Shown one piece after another: positions 19,459 through 27,907 of a stretch of 64,000 nt of DNA (position 1 is the first letter of the stretch; every line of letters starts with the position of its first letter). A program made the position numbers and the translations under genes. Under the pieces are notes generated by a model. It searched no databases. It had not been told where the DNA came from and was given only the letters and a program-made list of their open reading frames with translations. This DNA is from Pseudomonas sp. PH1b (GTDB taxonomy: Bacteria > Pseudomonadota > Gammaproteobacteria > Pseudomonadales > Pseudomonadaceae): the NCBI RefSeq assembly GCF_000633395.1, contig NZ_AYMU01000006.1, forward strand, positions 1 through 64,000, written 5' to 3'.

Positions 19459-19779
19459 TCAGGCTGATGGCTGGGCGGCCTGCCAATGGCGCAGCTCCTG
19501 CTCGATGAAGTGCTTGACCAGGTCGCTGTACATTTTCTCGATGGCGTCCGGATTCAAGCCTTCAGCCCGCGCCCACTCGCGGCGGGTAGCGAGCATGGCG
19601 TTGAATCGCTCCTCGGCACGCACCGAAGCCGCCGAGGTCTTGAACTTCGAAGCCGCCAGCACGTACTGGAAGCGCGCGCCCAGCAAGGCAATGACGGCCC
19701 GATCCAGGGCATCGATTTCCCGGCGGATATCGTCCATGCCCTGGCATTGCTCCGGGCTCATTTGATTCTTCACTTCCAT
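19459..19779 (-). CDS. AroQ-fold chorismate mutase / isochorismate-pyruvate lyase-like (PchB-like)
   Basis: 106 residues from the ATG at 19779, which has GGAG eight bases upstream. It aligns without gaps to my recollection of P. aeruginosa PchB: the DDIRREIDALD segment keeps the Arg14 equivalent, LLGARFQYV keeps Arg31, and AASKFK keeps Lys42. The position of PchB Gln90 is Glu (FIEQELRHW). PchB splits isochorismate to salicylate and pyruvate and has side chorismate-mutase activity. No pchA or siderophore gene is nearby, so an isolated chorismate mutase or lyase is plausible; the activity is unresolved. Confidence 0.75.
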   Translation of the reverse strand: MEVKNQMSPEQCQGMDDIRREIDALDRAVIALLGARFQYVLAASKFKTSAASVRAEERFNAMLATRREWARAEGLNPDAIEKMYSDLVKHFIEQELRHWQAAQPSA

Positions 19780-19903
19780 GCTCAAGGCTCCATCGACCAA
19801 TAGGGACACCCGGACCCAACCGGGCCCGGATTATTCCCATGGGCCCGCCTGGGAGTAAAGTTGCAGGCACCGCGCCCCTGATGCCGCAAAGGACCTGCCT
19901 GCC

Positions 19904-20233
19904 GTGAGCCAGAAGAAGACCCGAGTCCCCCTGCCCCACCCCAAGCCCGAAACAACCCGCAGTGGAGCCTGGCTGTTCCTGCTGATCGGCTGCGCGCTGC
20001 TGGCGCTCACCGGGTTGCTGGGCTGGACACTGATCAGCGCACTGATCGACGGCCAGATCGTCACCAGCAACCGCGCCGGCCCGAAGCTCGCCTACAGCCA
20101 GGCGCTGCAGCCCACCAAGTTCTACTTCGAGCTGCTCTGGCAAGGCACCTCCACCCTGCTGCTGGGAGCACTGGCAGTTGCCGCGCTGTGGATCGGCCGG
20201 GTATTAATGAACGCACAAAAAAACCGTCGCTGA
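19904..20233 (+). CDS. Small two-helix membrane protein, unknown
   Basis: 109 residues from a GTG start at 19904. Two hydrophobic helices (about residues 22-47 and 78-102) are joined by a soluble loop with FYFELLWQGTS. I do not recognise a family. It lies 48 bases upstream of the alpha/beta hydrolase gene in the same direction and may be co-transcribed with it. Confidence 0.65.
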   Translation: MSQKKTRVPLPHPKPETTRSGAWLFLLIGCALLALTGLLGWTLISALIDGQIVTSNRAGPKLAYSQALQPTKFYFELLWQGTSTLLLGALAVAALWIGRVLMNAQKNRR

Positions 20234-20281
20234 GCGCGGTCGCGGCCCCGCCCCGCTCCAGCCACCCAGGAACAACCGCCC

Positions 20282-21259
20282 ATGTCCCTGCTGCCCCCAA
20301 CCGACCTGCCAGCCACCCGCCCTGCCGTCATCGAACCTGTGAGCGGCCCCAGCGAAACCTTCAGCGAGCCTGCGCAGGACGGCGTGATGCTGGGCGGCTT
20401 TACCTGGCGCCATGCCCAGCCGGCCCCTGGCCGCGCCGTGGTGATCATCAATGCCGCCACCTCGGTGCGCTGCCGCTATTACTTTCGCTTTGCCGACTAT
20501 CTGTTCGCCCATGGCTTCGATGTCATGACCTACGACTACCGCGGCATCGGCGAATCGCGCCCAGCCTCGCTCAAGGGCTTCAAGGCTTCCTGGTCGGACT
20601 GGGGCACGCTGGATTACGAGGCCATCCTCAAGCGCGCTCAGCGCGAGTTTCCCGGCCAGCCAATCGATGTGGTCGGCCACAGCTTTGGCGGCTGCGCAGT
20701 GGGCCTTGGCGCCTCTTCGGGGGTGGTCCGGCGGGTGGTGACCATGGGCGCGCAGTTCGCCTACTGGCGCGACTACGCCCCGAAGCTGCGCTGGCGCATG
20801 CTCGGCAAGTGGCACCTGCTGATGCCCCTACTGACCTGGTTCTACGGCTACTTTCCCGGCAAGCGCCTGGGCTGGATGGAAGACACCCCGGCCGGAGTGG
20901 TCAGTGACTGGTGCACTCCGCACTCGCGCTACGAGGGCCGCCCCAGTGGCAGAACCCTCCAGGGCCACGAGGACTCACTGCCGTTCAGTCGAGTCACGGC
21001 GCCAATGCTGGCCATCAGCGTCAGCGACGACCCCTTCGGCACCATCCCGGCCATCGAGCGCCTGCTGGGCTACTACCGCAACAGCCCATGCACTCACCTG
21101 CGCATCGACCCTGCAGACATCGGCGAAACCGAGATCGGCCATTTCGCCTTCTTCCACAGCCGCTTCCAGACCCGGCTCTGGCCCCTGGCCCTGGCCTGGC
21201 TGCGCCACGGCGAGCTGGATCGCCAGAGCCCCGGGCGCCAGGTGCCACGCCCTCGCTGA
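20282..21259 (+). CDS. Alpha/beta hydrolase
   Basis: 325 residues of cytoplasmic alpha/beta-hydrolase fold. Visible are the nucleophile elbow GHSFGG near residue 140, the segment YDYRGIGESRP, and a late GETEIGHFAFFHSRF that should supply the catalytic His; the acid is probably the Asp in VSDDPFG. It resembles a group annotated only as predicted hydrolases, without known substrate. It converges on gltS, leaving an 8-base gap. Confidence 0.85.
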   Translation: MSLLPPTDLPATRPAVIEPVSGPSETFSEPAQDGVMLGGFTWRHAQPAPGRAVVIINAATSVRCRYYFRFADYLFAHGFDVMTYDYRGIGESRPASLKGFKASWSDWGTLDYEAILKRAQREFPGQPIDVVGHSFGGCAVGLGASSGVVRRVVTMGAQFAYWRDYAPKLRWRMLGKWHLLMPLLTWFYGYFPGKRLGWMEDTPAGVVSDWCTPHSRYEGRPSGRTLQGHEDSLPFSRVTAPMLAISVSDDPFGTIPAIERLLGYYRNSPCTHLRIDPADIGETEIGHFAFFHSRFQTRLWPLALAWLRHGELDRQSPGRQVPRPR

Positions 21260-21267
21260 ACCTGGAT

Positions 21268-22476
21268 TCAGGCAAAGGCGTTGATGAACCAAGTGATGAT
21301 CGGGATCGCCACGATGTCGATCAGCACCGCACCACACAGCGGCACGATGATGAAGGCCTTATAGGAAAACACTTTGTAGTGGTCGCAGATCGCTCCCATG
21401 TTGGCCACCGCATTGGGCGTCGCGCCCAGGCCATGGCCCATGAACCCGGCACACAGCACCGCGGCGTCGTAGTTGCCGCCGAACAGGCGAAACAGCACGA
21501 ACACGCAGAGCAGGACCATGATCAGCACCTGCACCACCAGGATCACCAGCAACGGCAGCCCCAGTTGCTCCAGCTCCCAGAACTTCAGGCTCATCATGGC
21601 CATGGTCAGGAACACTCCCAGGCACACATCGCCCACGGTGCTCACGGCGCTGTCGGGAATCTCGACGACCTGGGCGCGGTCATTGAGGTTGCGCAGGATG
21701 ATCGCCACGAACATCGCGCCGACATAGCTGGGCAGGACAATCCCCAGGTGCTGGTTGAGGGCGCTGCCCATCCAGAAGCCCAGCACCATGATCACCAGGA
21801 TGCAGGTCAGCAGGCGCAACAGGGTCGGCGCATCCAGCGGAGCGACCGGCGTGCTCGCAGCGCCTTCCAGGTGCTGCAGGCTGCTGACCTGGTCGGCCTG
21901 GATCACCAGCTTGTTGCGCTCGATCAACCAGCGCGCCAAGGGACTGCCCAGCAGGCCGCCAGCCACCATGCCGAAGGTTGCCGCTGCCAGCGCCGCGGTG
22001 GTGGCGCCGACCGCACCGAGGTTCTCGGCGATGGGACCAAAGGCCGCGGCAGCACCGAAACCGCCTTCCAGGGACACCGCCCCGGCCATGATGCCCAGCA
22101 GCGGATCAATGCCCAGCGCCTTGGCCGTGCCGACCCCTACCAGGTTCTGCAGCAGCGCCAGGGACCAGCAGGCCCCCAGGTAGACGAACAGGATCTTGCC
22201 GCCCCGGCGCAGCAGGCCGAGGCTGCCGCCCAGGCCGACCGTGGTGAAGAAGGCCACCATCAAGGGCGTCTGGATCGCCGTGTCGAGCTTGATGGCCAAC
22301 AGTTGCTGGTCCCGCAGCAACCAGACGATCAGGGCAAAGCCGAAACCACCGATCACCGGTGACGGCACACAGAGCTGGGTCAGCCAGCGGCTGCGTTTTT
22401 TCAGCTGCGCGCCCACCCCCAGCAGGATCAGGGCCAGCGCCAGCGTGGTCAGCGCGTCCAGTTCAAAAGTCAGCAT
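21268..22476 (-). CDS. gltS: Sodium/glutamate symporter
   Basis: 402 residues with about ten or more membrane helices in the two-fold inverted repeat of GltS. Re-entrant-loop type Gly-rich segments are visible at AGAVSLEGGFGAAAAFG and at the C-terminal half (GHGLGATPNAVANMGA). It imports glutamate with sodium. It lies downstream of hutG and an IclR regulator on the same strand, consistent with uptake or recycling of the glutamate end product. Confidence 0.94.
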   Translation of the reverse strand: MLTFELDALTTLALALILLGVGAQLKKRSRWLTQLCVPSPVIGGFGFALIVWLLRDQQLLAIKLDTAIQTPLMVAFFTTVGLGGSLGLLRRGGKILFVYLGACWSLALLQNLVGVGTAKALGIDPLLGIMAGAVSLEGGFGAAAAFGPIAENLGAVGATTAALAAATFGMVAGGLLGSPLARWLIERNKLVIQADQVSSLQHLEGAASTPVAPLDAPTLLRLLTCILVIMVLGFWMGSALNQHLGIVLPSYVGAMFVAIILRNLNDRAQVVEIPDSAVSTVGDVCLGVFLTMAMMSLKFWELEQLGLPLLVILVVQVLIMVLLCVFVLFRLFGGNYDAAVLCAGFMGHGLGATPNAVANMGAICDHYKVFSYKAFIIVPLCGAVLIDIVAIPIITWFINAFA

Positions 22477-22533
22477 GCTTGGTATCTCTTCTTCTTGTCG
22501 TTGGGGTGTCGGTCAGCGGGGTTCTGCGCCCCG

Positions 22534-23472
22534 TCAGTGAATCAGGCTGGCCAGCAGGCGCGCGGCCACGCGAGCCGTACGCTGGTCGTGATCCAGCCCG
22601 GGATTGAGTTCGGCAATATCGGCGACCCGCAGCTTGCCGCTGGCCTGGGCGCGCCGGACCAGGTGTTCGACCACCTGGACATCGACGCCGTGGGCCGACG
22701 GGGCACTGACCCCGGGAGCCTGGCTGGCGGGCAGTACGTCCAGGCACAAGGTCATGTAGAGCACATCGATACCGTCGAGAAACCCATCGAGGAAGGCCTC
22801 GATCGCCGGCATGTTCCAGCCCTGCATCTGGCGGTCCAGCAGGTAGCGCACCTTGAGCTGCCGGGCCTGGTCGAACAGTGCCTGGGTATTGCTCAACTCA
22901 CTGACCCCCAGGCAGCAATAGTTGAAGGGCAGGTCCGCCGCCTGGCAGTACTCGGCGATCTGCCGGAACGGGGTTCCCGAACTGCTCTGGGCTGCATGAC
23001 GCAGGTCGAAGTGCGCATCGAAATTGAGAATCCCGATCCGCGGACGAAGCGCCTGGCGCTCCAGGTGCCGGGCCAGGCCGCTGAAACTGGCGAACGCGAT
23101 TTCATGACCGCCACCGAGCCCCAGAGGCAGATGCCCTTGATCCAGCAACTGGCTGAGGCGCTGGGCGTAATCCCGCTGCGCCGCTTCCAGCTCGGTGCCC
23201 TGGCAGCTCACATCACCGGCATCGTACAAGCCGCAACTGCCGTGCCAGGCCAGGTTGGCCAGGGCCACGCGCAGGGCCTCAGGCCCCTGGCGGGCACCAC
23301 TGCGCCCCTGGTTGCGCTTGACCCCTTCATCACAGGCCAGCCCTAGCAAGGCGACACCGGCCGCCTGCCCGGGCGCCTCGGGCTGCACCCATTGGTGCCA
23401 GCGCCGCGCAGCAGCGCCTTCGGCCAGGTCGGTGCGGCCCTGCCACAGGTGCATGGGAATGTGGATCGTCAT
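22534..23472 (-). CDS. hutG: Formimidoylglutamase (ureohydrolase family)
   Basis: 312 residues with the binuclear-manganese signature of the arginase family: [18 protein letters not shown] and the third Asp pair, which here reads [10 protein letters not shown]. HutG cleaves N-formimidoyl-glutamate, an intermediate of histidine breakdown, to glutamate and formamide. The best match is formimidoylglutamase, not agmatinase, based on HFDLR and the gltS neighbour. The canonical SxDxDxxDP is altered to TLCLDVLPA, in line with formimidoylglutamases. A ribosome site GGAG precedes the ATG. Confidence 0.85.
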   Translation of the reverse strand: MTIHIPMHLWQGRTDLAEGAAARRWHQWVQPEAPGQAAGVALLGLACDEGVKRNQGRSGARQGPEALRVALANLAWHGSCGLYDAGDVSCQGTELEAAQRDYAQRLSQLLDQGHLPLGLGGGHEIAFASFSGLARHLERQALRPRIGILNFDAHFDLRHAAQSSSGTPFRQIAEYCQAADLPFNYCCLGVSELSNTQALFDQARQLKVRYLLDRQMQGWNMPAIEAFLDGFLDGIDVLYMTLCLDVLPASQAPGVSAPSAHGVDVQVVEHLVRRAQASGKLRVADIAELNPGLDHDQRTARVAARLLASLIH

Positions 23473-23490
23473 CGGGTTGCTCCAGTCAAT

Positions 23491-24216
23491 TCAATCAAGC
23501 CGGGCGCTCAGGCGCTGCGCCGCTTCACGGGTCCAGCGGATCAGCCGCTCGCGGTTCTGCTCGGCACGAAAGGCCGGCGCCATGAGGCTGATGGCGCCCT
23601 GCAAGCGCTCGCGACTGTCGAGCAACGGCGCGCTGACACCCCAGATCCCTTCATCGATCTCGCTCAGGCTGACCGCATGGCCGGCCTGGCGGATCGCCGC
23701 GAACCCTTCCAGGTAGCGCGGATACTCGGCTTGCTCGATGCCCTGCTGCTGCAGGATCGGCAGGCTGCGCTCAGGCTCCATGTAGGCCAGCAGGACCCGG
23801 GCCGAAGCCCCCAGCAGCAATGGCTGGGCCAAGCCCTTCTGATAGCAGCAGCGCAGGGGCTGGGGGCTGTCCACCAGCTCGATGCAGATCGCCTGCCCGT
23901 TGCTCGGCACCATCAGCGCCACGCTTTCCTGGCTGAGTTCGGCCAGGCGCTTCAGCTCCGGCTTGGCCAGGGTCACCAGCAAGCCTTCACGGTCGAATTT
24001 CTTCGCCAGTTGCAGGCAGGTCGGCCCGGGCACATAACGGCCCTGGCCGTTGTCTTCGGCCAGCCCCCAGCGCAACAGGGTCTTGAGGTGACGGTAGGTG
24101 CTGCTCAAGGGCTGCTGCAGATCCTGCGACAAGGCCTTGGCGGACATCGCCTCGGGGGATTGCCCCAGGGCCACGAGAATTTGCAGTAAGCGGTCAGTCG
24201 GCGTGTTGTAGTTCAT
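23491..24216 (-). CDS. IclR-family transcriptional regulator
   Basis: 241 residues: an N-terminal winged helix-turn-helix (about residues 5-65, with MSAKALSQDLQQPLSSTYRH) and a C-terminal IclR effector domain ending in QGAISLMAPAFR. It is the first gene of an iclR-hutG-gltS run, 18 bases before hutG, so it probably controls this unit and itself. A likely operator lies 53 bases upstream (see 24269-24285). Confidence 0.92.
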   Translation of the reverse strand: MNYNTPTDRLLQILVALGQSPEAMSAKALSQDLQQPLSSTYRHLKTLLRWGLAEDNGQGRYVPGPTCLQLAKKFDREGLLVTLAKPELKRLAELSQESVALMVPSNGQAICIELVDSPQPLRCCYQKGLAQPLLLGASARVLLAYMEPERSLPILQQQGIEQAEYPRYLEGFAAIRQAGHAVSLSEIDEGIWGVSAPLLDSRERLQGAISLMAPAFRAEQNRERLIRWTREAAQRLSARLD

Positions 24217-24268
24217 AGCGGCCTCTTGCGGCCATGGTGCATGGAGTTTCCCGGCGAATGAAATCGGA

Positions 24269-24285
24269 TTCCCACTGAATGGGAA
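24269..24285. promoter_or_regulatory. Palindromic candidate operator for the IclR regulator
   Basis: TTCCCACTGAATGGGAA is a perfect 6-5-6 palindrome 53 bases upstream of the iclR start. Size and position fit an IclR-type binding site. Confidence 0.6.
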
Positions 24286-24466
24286 AAACCCGACAAAAGA
24301 CCCAGCACCCGGGCACCCGCGGGCTATTCATCCAGCCTGCAGTTCCTGGCTGCGGCTCGGCGGCAGATGCCGGATCGCGGATTTACTGGCATCCTTGCCC
24401 GCCTGACATGCCGCGAGCCTGCCGCCAGGCCCGTGCTGAACTTCTTCGCAACAAGGTAAGACGCCG

Positions 24467-24898
24467 ATGGCCTCTCTGGACAAACAACACAAACGTGCCG
24501 CCCGGGCCAAAGCCAAGGCCAAGCAGAACCGCGCCAAGCGCACCGCTCCGACCTCGGAAGCCGACCTGGACCCCAATGACCAGCGCCTGGATTTCGAGTC
24601 GGTGGACCTGACCGAGCTGTTCGTGAAAATGCGCAATGCCGAGAAGACCAGCCAGCAAGCCCTGTGCGAAGCCTTCCTCGCGGACCCGCTGCTGGAGTTG
24701 GTGTATGAGCAGGAAGGTGAACAAGGCGCGACGGATTTCATCCTTGCGGCCCTGATCGAGTACCGCAACTGGTCCACCGAAGCCGACGAAGCCACAGCCC
24801 TGGCCTGGATCGAGTCCGAAGCCTTCCAGGCCGACTACCTCGCCGCCTCCCAGGCCCTGTTCAGCCCTGAAGAGCAAAACGCAAAACCTGAAGCCTGA
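24467..24898 (+). CDS. Conserved hypothetical protein, charged
   Basis: 143 residues. A very basic N-terminus (KQHKRAARAKAKAKQNRAK) is followed by an acidic helical body containing LDFESVDLTELFVKMRNAE. There is no signal peptide or membrane helix. It may bind nucleic acid through the basic tail, but I recognise no family. It is divergent from iclR and closed by a strong terminator. Confidence 0.75.
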   Translation: MASLDKQHKRAARAKAKAKQNRAKRTAPTSEADLDPNDQRLDFESVDLTELFVKMRNAEKTSQQALCEAFLADPLLELVYEQEGEQGATDFILAALIEYRNWSTEADEATALAWIESEAFQADYLAASQALFSPEEQNAKPEA

Positions 24899-24920
24899 AG
24901 CTCAAGGCTTGAGGCTTGCC
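24895..24920. repeat. Short CTCAAGGCTTGAGGCTTG palindrome
   Basis: A small inverted sequence right after the stop codon. It resembles one arm of the CAAGCTGCAAG intergenic family seen in the his region. Confidence 0.45.
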
Positions 24921-24936
24921 TGGATTCAGGCATGAA

Positions 24937-24973
24937 AAAAGGGCGCATTCAGCAATGAATGCGCCCTTTTCTG
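24937..24973. terminator. Bidirectional terminator
   Basis: A perfect 14-base stem (AAAAGGGCGCATTC at 24937-24950, complement at 24957-24970) with A and T tracts on both sides, between two convergent genes. Confidence 0.95.
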
Positions 24974-24999
24974 TTTCAGCTCGAGAGCCGGCCTGATGC

Positions 25000-25320
25000 T
25001 CAGGCCGCTTCCAGCCGAGGGATTTCCATGCCGATGCGCGAGCTGGCGAAGTTCAGGTCGCCGCTGGCGATGGACTGGGCCTTGAAGCCCGAGCCGATCA
25101 GGTCACGCACATACAGCTTGTTGTAGATGAACATGAACACCAGGTTGCTCAGGCCGAAGGTGAACATGGCCAGCAGGAACATGATGGCAGCCCATTTCCA
25201 GTCAGCGCGAAACAGCGCCGGGATGAAGCCGAAGAAGAACACGGTCCAGGAGAAACCAACTGGCGCTTCCTTGATGGCTCCGGTGTTCGGGTTTTTGAAG
25301 ATGATTTTAGTGAACGCCAT
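25000..25320 (-). CDS. Small membrane protein, DUF2628/HrgC-like
   Basis: 106 residues from the ATG at 25320, preceded by AAGGAG; the frame is open further upstream without support. One or two hydrophobic helices cover about residues 22-65, with the signature GFSWTVFFFGFIPALFRADW and FIYNKLYVRDLIGSGF. This pattern is shared with a group of short phage- and host-associated proteins of unknown role. I assign no function. Confidence 0.75.
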   Translation of the reverse strand: MAFTKIIFKNPNTGAIKEAPVGFSWTVFFFGFIPALFRADWKWAAIMFLLAMFTFGLSNLVFMFIYNKLYVRDLIGSGFKAQSIASGDLNFASSRIGMEIPRLEAA

Positions 25321-25689
25321 GCGCGTCTCCTTGCCGCCCTTTTTTGAGGGAGCAATGGCCGGGCGATCACCATTGAACCCTGAATGCTCATTCTTCGAGC
25401 GGGACTGTCGGCCACAGCACAAGCAGGCACGGACAATACAGGAGCAGGGGTGGCACACGCGGATCAAGGGGGGCAGAAACAGAAGGCGGACTTAGAATCC
25501 CGACAAGCGTTCATTCCCTTGTACTACAGCGCTATTCCTTAGCTCCTCTCACGCTGGCACGCAAGAGCTCTTATCGAAGAGCGCGCAGGCTACTATTTCG
25601 CCAGCGGGCTGTCCATGAAACGCCATGTAACAAGTCACAAATCCAGTAAAAAGGCCGCCGTCAATGCTGATGGCAGCCTTTTTTGCCCT
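25321..25689. other. Intergenic region with terminator
   Basis: 369 bases: the promoter region of the small membrane protein on the left and the terminator of the DKNYY gene on the right. No coding sequence is seen. Confidence 0.6.
25648..25684. terminator. Terminator of the DKNYY-repeat gene
   Basis: An 8-base arm AAAAAGGC at 25648-25655 pairs with GCCTTTTT at 25676-25683, continued by GCC/GGC after one mismatch. T-runs are present on either strand. Confidence 0.8.
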
Positions 25690-27720
25690 TCAGAACGCCA
25701 AACTCTCAAAACCGGCATCCCCTGCCGGAGCCTTCGTCAGTGCCTGGTGGTACTGCTCGGCACTGATTTCGCTGAGGGTCGCGTACCCGTCGTAGAGGTA
25801 GAAGCGCTGTTTGTCCCGGGCATAGCGCTGGGCAACAAACTCCAGGCTGGCCAGGTCGATGCGCTTGGCACTCACCGGCCGCCGACCACAGAACAGCTTG
25901 CGCGTGCCCAATTGCAGAAAGTCCGGATGTGGAACCGTCACTTCTTCCGGGCTGAATGCCACCTCCAGCGGTTTGCCGGCAGCAAACATCAGTGTCGCGG
26001 TGAAGGCGTAGCTGCCCATGAAGCGAGTGTGCGCCGGGTCGAGGGGCTTCTTTCTTGTGCCGTAGTAATACACCGCCGCCTTGTCTCGGGCCCAGCCCTG
26101 CCCGCATGACTCGAAGCTGGCCAGATCCGCCTTGGCCATCGGCTCAGGCACCTGATAAAACACACTGTGGCAAAAAACCCTCTGGCCATCTGTCAGGTAC
26201 GGGCCGCCCAGGGCACGGTACTGATCGGCGCAGGCCGAAGAGAATCGTTCCGGCACCTGGGTCTCGGCGCGATGAAAGGGGATCAGATACAGGCCGTTGG
26301 CGTCGCCACACAGGTGTGTGTCCAGCAGCTTGAAACTGCCGGCGTCCAGACCATTGATGGGGCGGCCATGGAAGTGCACCTGGCTCCCCAGCTCGAACCC
26401 GGCGCCGATGGCACGCAAGGCCTGGGCTGCTGAAGCCGATGGCGCCTGCAAGCGATGCCACCAATAGCCTTGCACCTGCGGATGCGCCTCGAAGTACGCC
26501 GACCACTCTTGCAGCATGGTGTCATCGATCACCCCGTCCGAACCCAGCGGGCCGTGCCTGTCACCCACCAGCAACGGCGAATAGTTGTATTCGCCACGCT
26601 CCAGCTGGACCACCACAAAGCTCTCTATATCCACGTCCAGCGGCTTGCTGCGCCGGTAGACGCGATGCCGGTCAGCGTAGTAATCGAATCCCAGGTGGCG
26701 AAAGCTCGGGCCATCGGCACCACGCAGGCGGGTGCCATTGCAGTAGACGAACTGATCGTCCACGGCAAAGTACGGGTCCGCCGTTTCACTCTGGCTCAAG
26801 ATCCGGCCACCGGCGTCGAACAGCGACTGAACACGGTTCAGCAGGCGGAAGTCACCGACATAGCGCAGGGTTTTTCCGGTCAGGTAGTAAGCCCGCCGTG
26901 CGTCCTTGGCGTAGCGCTCGTTGAGCACGCTGAAAGTCGCCAGATCGACGTTGTCGATGCGGTAGAAATACTCGTAGGCAATGCTCGAGCCCTGCTGCGC
27001 CTGGACGATCACCGAATGCCCATCCGTCCCCCAGCGCCTGGCCAGCATCTGGAAGCCATCGGGATTGGCAATCGGCAATGGCGAACCGTCCTTCTGATGC
27101 AGCACAGCGCCGCCCCGGCAGACCTGGCCGCTGATCACTTGATAAGCCGGATGGTTGGTACCGCGTATCTGCTGCTCCGCGCTGGCGATCGCCCGGGCGC
27201 CGAGGAAGACCTTGGCCCCGTCACTGAACAGCACCGAGCCCGCGGGCCAGTTTTCTGGCACCGGGTGCACAAGCGCCAGGCGCTCAGGCTGCGCGCCCTC
27301 GATCACTTCCTGCCCGTAGTCGTGACAGAAATAGGCACGACCCTGATCACGCCAATGGTCATGGCCCAGGCTCTGCAAGCCCCGACACACGCGCCCCGGC
27401 AACGCCTGCAACGGGTGGTAGCCATAACGCTCGAAGTAGCGGGGCAACGCATAATAATCGGCTCGCGCATCACGCAGCAGGTGCCGATGAACACGATGTC
27501 GCCACAGCGGCTCGCCCTCTACCAGGGGGGAAGCCGGGAATTGCTCGGTCGCCGCCTGGCAAGCCTGCTCAGCCGGGGTCCGCCCTTCACGCTGCAGCAG
27601 GAGGTACACGTCCCGAGCTCGCTCCTCCACCAACAGCGCCCCGTCCACGAAGGCGAACCCTTGATGCCATTCAAGGTCGAGCAGTTCCCACTCGGCATGA
27701 TCCATATCCAGGTCGTTCAT
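25690..27720 (-). CDS. Large DKNYY-repeat protein
   Basis: 676 residues, cytoplasmic by sequence. Many degenerate copies of the DKNYY unit run through the protein: for example YAKDARRAYYLTGKTL, YYADRHRVYRRSKPLD, WARDKAAVYYYGTRKKPLD and YARDKQRFYLYDGYATL, each followed about 8-12 residues later by a short phrase like DLASFEFL. Such repeats probably form a beta-propeller or solenoid binding surface. The family has no established biochemical role. It stands alone with terminators on both sides. Confidence 0.8.
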   Translation of the reverse strand: MNDLDMDHAEWELLDLEWHQGFAFVDGALLVEERARDVYLLLQREGRTPAEQACQAATEQFPASPLVEGEPLWRHRVHRHLLRDARADYYALPRYFERYGYHPLQALPGRVCRGLQSLGHDHWRDQGRAYFCHDYGQEVIEGAQPERLALVHPVPENWPAGSVLFSDGAKVFLGARAIASAEQQIRGTNHPAYQVISGQVCRGGAVLHQKDGSPLPIANPDGFQMLARRWGTDGHSVIVQAQQGSSIAYEYFYRIDNVDLATFSVLNERYAKDARRAYYLTGKTLRYVGDFRLLNRVQSLFDAGGRILSQSETADPYFAVDDQFVYCNGTRLRGADGPSFRHLGFDYYADRHRVYRRSKPLDVDIESFVVVQLERGEYNYSPLLVGDRHGPLGSDGVIDDTMLQEWSAYFEAHPQVQGYWWHRLQAPSASAAQALRAIGAGFELGSQVHFHGRPINGLDAGSFKLLDTHLCGDANGLYLIPFHRAETQVPERFSSACADQYRALGGPYLTDGQRVFCHSVFYQVPEPMAKADLASFESCGQGWARDKAAVYYYGTRKKPLDPAHTRFMGSYAFTATLMFAAGKPLEVAFSPEEVTVPHPDFLQLGTRKLFCGRRPVSAKRIDLASLEFVAQRYARDKQRFYLYDGYATLSEISAEQYHQALTKAPAGDAGFESLAF

Positions 27721-27849
27721 CGCTGCATCCCAAGCTAACCGAGTGGCGGATTATCAGCAGGCGCCCCGGGTGGGTAAAGCGCCCCGTTGCCAGGCCGCGA
27801 GTGAGCCTCAGCCCGCCGCCAGCAGACCCGCCAAGCTGCATTCGCAGAT

Positions 27850-27887
27850 GAAAAAGGCCGCGGTCATTTCTGAGCGCGGCCTTTTTC
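27850..27887. terminator. Terminator of the gabP-like gene
   Basis: A perfect 13-base stem (GAAAAAGGCCGCG at 27850-27862, complement at 27875-27887) with A/T tracts on both ends, 20 bases past the permease stop. Confidence 0.95.
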
Positions 27888-27907
27888 ACCAACAGCGGGG
27901 CAAAGCG

